From Phycisphaeraceae bacterium (GTDB taxonomy: Bacteria > Planctomycetota > Phycisphaerae > Phycisphaerales > Phycisphaeraceae): DNA of 8,096 nucleotides. The notes under the pieces are model-generated. The model was given only the letters and a program-made list of their open reading frames with translations. It had not been told where the DNA came from and did no database searches. Shown in pieces: positions 6,169 through 8,096 of this stretch (the stretch's first letter is position 1; every line of letters begins with the position of its first letter). The stretch is from NCBI GenBank assembly GCA_020850375.1, contig JADZET010000480.1, positions 1 through 8,096 of the forward strand. Direction: 5' to 3'. Both the position numbers and the translations under genes were made by a program.

Positions 6169-6942
6169 ATGATGCTCAGCAACGTTTCGAAGTTCGCGAT
6201 CGGCCTGGGCTTTGCCCTGGCCATCAGCGGCGCGGCCCAGGCGGCCACGTCCGCGATCGGCGCCACCTCCGACGGCGTCGGTCAGGAGCTTGAGAACAAG
6301 CTCGTCACGGCCTACGGCGCGACCGGCTACGTCGGCAGCCTGGCCACCACCCTGACCCTGGACAACGGCATCAGCTTTGTCCGCGTGCAGGACTCCGGCG
6401 GCACCACGCCCCTGAACATCGGCACCAGCTCGGCCGGTGGCCCCGGCGGCGCGCTTGACCCCGAGGATTCGACGTGGGCGGACGGCGTCGTCCTGGCCAA
6501 TGTCCAGGTCAAGGTCGCCGGCTTCACCCACAAGGTCTTCGTTGACGCGGCCGACGACGGCTCCAAGGACACCCTGCTCTTCGGCGGCGTCGCTGACGTC
6601 GGCGATTCGCAGACCACCCTCCTTGGCCCGAGCTTCGGTTTCATCCTCGAGGCCCACAACATCGGCGACACCGCCACCCGTGACTGGTCGACCAACGTCG
6701 CCAACAACGCCGACAGCCTCGACCACGCGATCACCTTCGAGATCCTCGGCCTGGGCTACAAGGCCTGGTTCGTGACCTTCGAAGACAAGACCACCACGGA
6801 CACCGATGACTTCGGCGGCAGCGACTGGGACTACAACGACCTCGGCCTCGAAATCGCCATCGTCCCCCTGCCCGCCGCGGCCTGGGCCGGCATGGCTCTG
6901 CTCAGCGGCATCGCCGCCGTCCGTCGGGCCCGCAAGGCCTAA
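6169..6942 (+). CDS. Secreted PEP-CTERM (VPLPA-type) protein with DUF4114-like motif
   Basis: A 257-residue exported protein. Residues 1-25 form a signal peptide (Lys8, hydrophobic core ~9-19, likely cleavage after AQA at 25). The C-terminus has a tripartite sorting signal: VPLPA (232-236), a hydrophobic segment (~237-251) and a basic tail RRARKA. Exosortases recognise and replace such signals, so the mature protein should be surface-associated or released into extracellular polymer. Just before it, FED at 204-206 and GGSDWDYNDLGLEI (216-229) resemble the acidic end of DUF4114 domains, possibly a calcium site. The body is otherwise unassigned and rich in Gly, Ala, Thr and Asp. ATG 6169 is chosen because AGGAG lies 9 nt upstream; ATG 6172 is possible. 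No exosortase gene is in the window. It is a single-gene unit with its own terminator. Confidence 0.88.
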   Translation: MMLSNVSKFAIGLGFALAISGAAQAATSAIGATSDGVGQELENKLVTAYGATGYVGSLATTLTLDNGISFVRVQDSGGTTPLNIGTSSAGGPGGALDPEDSTWADGVVLANVQVKVAGFTHKVFVDAADDGSKDTLLFGGVADVGDSQTTLLGPSFGFILEAHNIGDTATRDWSTNVANNADSLDHAITFEILGLGYKAWFVTFEDKTTTDTDDFGGSDWDYNDLGLEIAIVPLPAAAWAGMALLSGIAAVRRARKA

Positions 6943-6943
6943 C

Positions 6944-6959
6944 GCAACGGCCACGTTGC
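6944..6959. repeat. Small hairpin just after the PEP-CTERM stop
   Basis: GCAACG (6944-6949) pairs with CGTTGC (6954-6959) around the tetraloop GCCA, starting one base after the stop codon. It lacks a T-run. It may protect the 3' end of the message or simply be incidental. Confidence 0.35.
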
Positions 6960-7013
6960 CCGCCTCGACATAGGCATCTGACCGCTTTCTGATGCCGACC
7001 AGATTCGTAACCC

Positions 7014-7055
7014 ACGCGACCCCCGCTCCCACCGGGGGTCGCGTTCTTTATTTCT
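7014..7055 (+). terminator. Intrinsic (rho-independent) terminator
   Basis: A perfect 11-pair stem, ACGCGACCCCC (7014-7024) with GGGGGTCGCGT (7034-7044), has a 9-nt loop and is followed directly by the T-rich TTCTTTATTTC. This is a textbook terminator for the PEP-CTERM gene, about 70 nt after its stop codon. Confidence 0.92.
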
Positions 7056-7661
7056 CCTGGCCCTCCGCGTCCGCCGTGTGGCTTGGCGCAAGGCGAACAA
7101 GCCTTCCACACCGCTACCTCCCGGCCGTCAGCTCTGTTTGCCCTCAGAGGCGCCTCTTGGCCTGCTACACCCCGGCGTCCCGCCATAGACCCGCAACGCA
7201 AGGAGCCGACAGGAGCAGGACGCCACCACGCGAGGCCATGCTGTACTGCCAGCCACGCCGGACCATCCGTGGATGTTGCCGCTGTCGCCCCACGCTTGGA
7301 TTCCCTGACCCCAGAAAGTGCTGTCCTGGACCTGACGGATTGGATGCGCCGTGACTCAACCTCAAGCCAGACTTACCTGAGCTGTGCGGATCAGAGTCGA
7401 AAGACCCTCTTTATCACAGATGCATCCGAGGCCCTTCTCGGCAACCATGGAACCTCTTTTCATGAGCCCCAAAGACTCCTCTGGACACGCAGACGCTTAA
7501 CTATCCACATCTCCTCCCCGCAGATCCGGCCGCTTGACGAAACGTCTCCATTGCGGTCTAATAGCTCTTCCCCCAACGGGTGAGGGATGTTCAAGGCCGT
7601 GATCCCGGTTGCCGGGGTTGAAAAGGCCATCTGGAGGCCGATAAGCTTTCAGACGCCTTTC
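7056..7661. other. 600-nt intergenic region, no convincing gene
   Basis: Lies between the PEP-CTERM terminator and the rRNA promoter. I see no recognisable gene or tRNA. A 166-codon plus-strand frame (7083-7583) lacks a ribosome-binding site, the local third-position bias and any family motif. Two inverted repeats are visible: a bulged one at 7076-7111 (GTGTGGCTTG against CAAG...CCACAC), and a compact one at 7602-7618 (ATCCCGG, TTG, CCGGGGT) some 50 nt before the rRNA promoter. Confidence 0.5.
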
Positions 7662-7665
7662 GCTC

Positions 7666-7693
7666 TTGACAACCAGATACCGGTTTGTACAAT
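7666..7693 (+). promoter_or_regulatory. rRNA operon promoter (sigma-70 type)
   Basis: A perfect -35 box TTGACA (7666-7671) and a -10 box TACAAT (7688-7693, five of six matches) are separated by 16 nt, followed by a GC-rich discriminator CCTCCGCC. Transcription should start near 7700, giving a ~350-nt leader before 16S rRNA. Near-consensus boxes with a GC-rich discriminator are typical of strong rrn promoters under growth-rate or stringent control; that control is inferred from other bacteria. Confidence 0.88.
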
Positions 7694-7739
7694 CCTCCGC
7701 CTTGTCGTGGCCGAATCAGGGCCCCGGCATGGCGACACA

Positions 7740-7751
7740 GATCTTTGACAA
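7740..7751 (+). promoter_or_regulatory. boxA-like antitermination site
   Basis: GATCTTTGACAA resembles the boxA of other rRNA leaders (E. coli TGCTCTTTAACA), where NusB-NusE bind to let RNA polymerase ignore terminators. It lies about 40 nt after the predicted transcription start, a usual distance. The TTGACA inside it has no -10 box at a proper distance, so it is not read as a second promoter. I see no clear boxB stem beside it. Confidence 0.55.
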
Positions 7752-7827
7752 GTAAACAGTTGGGAAGCCACGAGATTGTGCCCGTTGCCTTCAGGTGTCA
7801 CATCCTGATCGCGGCGGGGCAATCCCA

Positions 7828-7848
7828 GAGCAAGTTCACAGCTTGCTC
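7828..7848 (+). other. rRNA leader hairpin 1
   Basis: GAGCAAG (7828-7834) and CTTGCTC (7842-7848) form a perfect seven-pair stem with a 7-nt loop in the rRNA leader. Confidence 0.6.
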
Positions 7849-7875
7849 AACGTATGGCTCAACCAAGTGACCCTT

Positions 7876-7901
7876 CTCGCCGGCGTGCAAGCGCCGGCGA
7901 G
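7876..7901 (+). other. rRNA leader hairpin 2
   Basis: CTCGCCGGCG (7876-7885) and CGCCGGCGAG (7892-7901) form a perfect ten-pair GC stem around TGCAAG. Flanking CCTT (7872-7875) and AAGG (7907-7910) can extend it past a small bulge. No T-run follows, and it lies inside the rRNA transcript downstream of boxA, so it is more likely structural or processing-related than a terminator. Confidence 0.7.
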
Positions 7902-7952
7902 CAAAGAAGGATGAGCTCGAATGCTTCGTCGTCCTCGTGACGTTTGAAGCAG

Positions 7953-7997
7953 CGACCGTCCTGGCGTGTCTTCGGGCATGTCAGGACGCCAAGGTCG
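7953..7997 (+). other. rRNA leader hairpin 3 with UUCG tetraloop
   Basis: Fourteen continuous pairs (7957-7970 with 7975-7988, three of them G-U) close on a C-TTCG-G tetraloop, a known extra-stable RNA cap. The outer CGACC (7953-7957) can pair with GGTCG (7993-7997) across a one-sided internal loop; base 7957 is shared between the two alternatives. Confidence 0.75.
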
Positions 7998-8016
7998 ACC
8001 CTCCAATTGCAGGTAA

Positions 8017-8040
8017 CCCTCACCGGCTTGCCGGTGGGGG
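8017..8040 (+). other. rRNA leader hairpin 4, just before 16S
   Basis: CCCTCACCGG (8017-8026) pairs with CCGGTGGGGG (8031-8040, one G-U) around the loop CTTG. The stem ends 11 nt before the mature 16S start and may mark or guide 5' end maturation. Confidence 0.7.
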
Positions 8041-8051
8041 CCTACAATAAA

Positions 8052-8096
8052 CAATTGAAGAGTTTGATCCTGGCTCAGATTGAACGCTGGCGGCAT
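8052..8096 (+). rRNA. rrs: 16S ribosomal RNA, 5' end (continues beyond window)
   Basis: The universal 16S start is present: AATTGAAGAGTTTGATC from 8053, then CTGGCTCAG, then ATTGAACGCTGGCGGC. Aligned to the E. coli 5' end, mature position 1 falls at about 8052. Only about 45 bases are visible, too few to place the organism. Confidence 0.97.

Larger units (their letters stand above)
7700..8051 (+). other. 16S rRNA precursor leader
   Basis: About 350 nt between the predicted start site and mature 16S, expected to be transcribed and then removed. It contains a boxA-like site early, then a series of stable stems (7828-7848, 7876-7901, 7953-7997, 8017-8040) that probably organise processing and assembly of the 30S precursor. 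The partner strand of the long RNase III processing stem would lie beyond the 3' end of 16S, outside the window. Confidence 0.75.

Noticed and set aside
6064..7032. 322-codon open frame on the minus strand
   Set aside because: Antisense to the PEP-CTERM gene, with low-complexity Val/Gly/Ala/Asp composition and no family motif; a mirror of codon bias.
7083..7583. 166-codon plus-strand frame after the terminator
   Set aside because: No ribosome-binding site, no family motif and no local codon bias; treated as non-coding.
7745..7750. Second rRNA promoter at TTGACA
   Set aside because: No -10 box 15-18 nt downstream; the sequence fits a boxA better.
8043..8048. TACAAT as a -10 box just before 16S
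   Set aside because: No -35 box at the right distance, and it lies just after a stable leader hairpin within the rRNA transcript.

Overview
The window is about 8.1 kb of GC-rich DNA (most genes have C or G in the third codon position), probably from a Planctomycetota bacterium, perhaps Phycisphaerae. Three things suggest this: strong C-ending codon bias, a secreted protein ending in a VPLPA-type PEP-CTERM sorting signal, and a gene mix of sugar and polysaccharide enzymes typical of that group. The only phylogenetic marker is the first ~45 bases of a 16S rRNA gene, too little to place the organism. Its ATTGAACGC stretch is not the AATGAACG form I associate with planctomycetes, so the assignment is tentative.

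Layout. (1) Positions 1-3270, plus strand: the 3' nine-tenths or more of a class I mannose-6-phosphate isomerase (manA), a low-GC gene of an uncharacterised family, and a cytoplasmic beta-propeller protein resembling family PL11 rhamnogalacturonan lyases. The gaps are only 15 and 25 nt, so they read as one operon, but the middle gene differs sharply in base composition and looks acquired. (2) Positions 3303-5265, minus strand: a two-gene operon of an alpha/beta-hydrolase esterase followed by an M19 (membrane/renal-type) dipeptidase. It converges on the first operon across 32 nt that hold a GC hairpin. (3) Positions 5266-6168: a 900-nt gap. Its first ~500 nt are AT-rich with no convincing gene. 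The remaining ~380 nt are packed with inverted repeats, including a nested set at 5875-5983, and may be a structured 5' leader or a small RNA. (4) Positions 6169-6942: a secreted PEP-CTERM protein with a DUF4114-like acidic motif, followed by a textbook intrinsic terminator at 7014-7055. (5) Positions 7056-7660: about 600 nt with no convincing gene. (6) Positions 7666-8096: a near-consensus rRNA promoter, a ~350-nt leader with a boxA-like antitermination site and several very stable hairpins, and the 5' end of 16S rRNA, which runs off the window.

Taken together, manA, the PL11-like protein and the esterase suggest use of mannose-containing or pectic/hemicellulosic carbohydrates, but the sequence does not fix a substrate. 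The most interesting items are the low-GC uncharacterised gene inside the operon and the inverted-repeat-rich leader before the PEP-CTERM gene. I found no CRISPR array, insertion sequence, tRNA or complete defence system.
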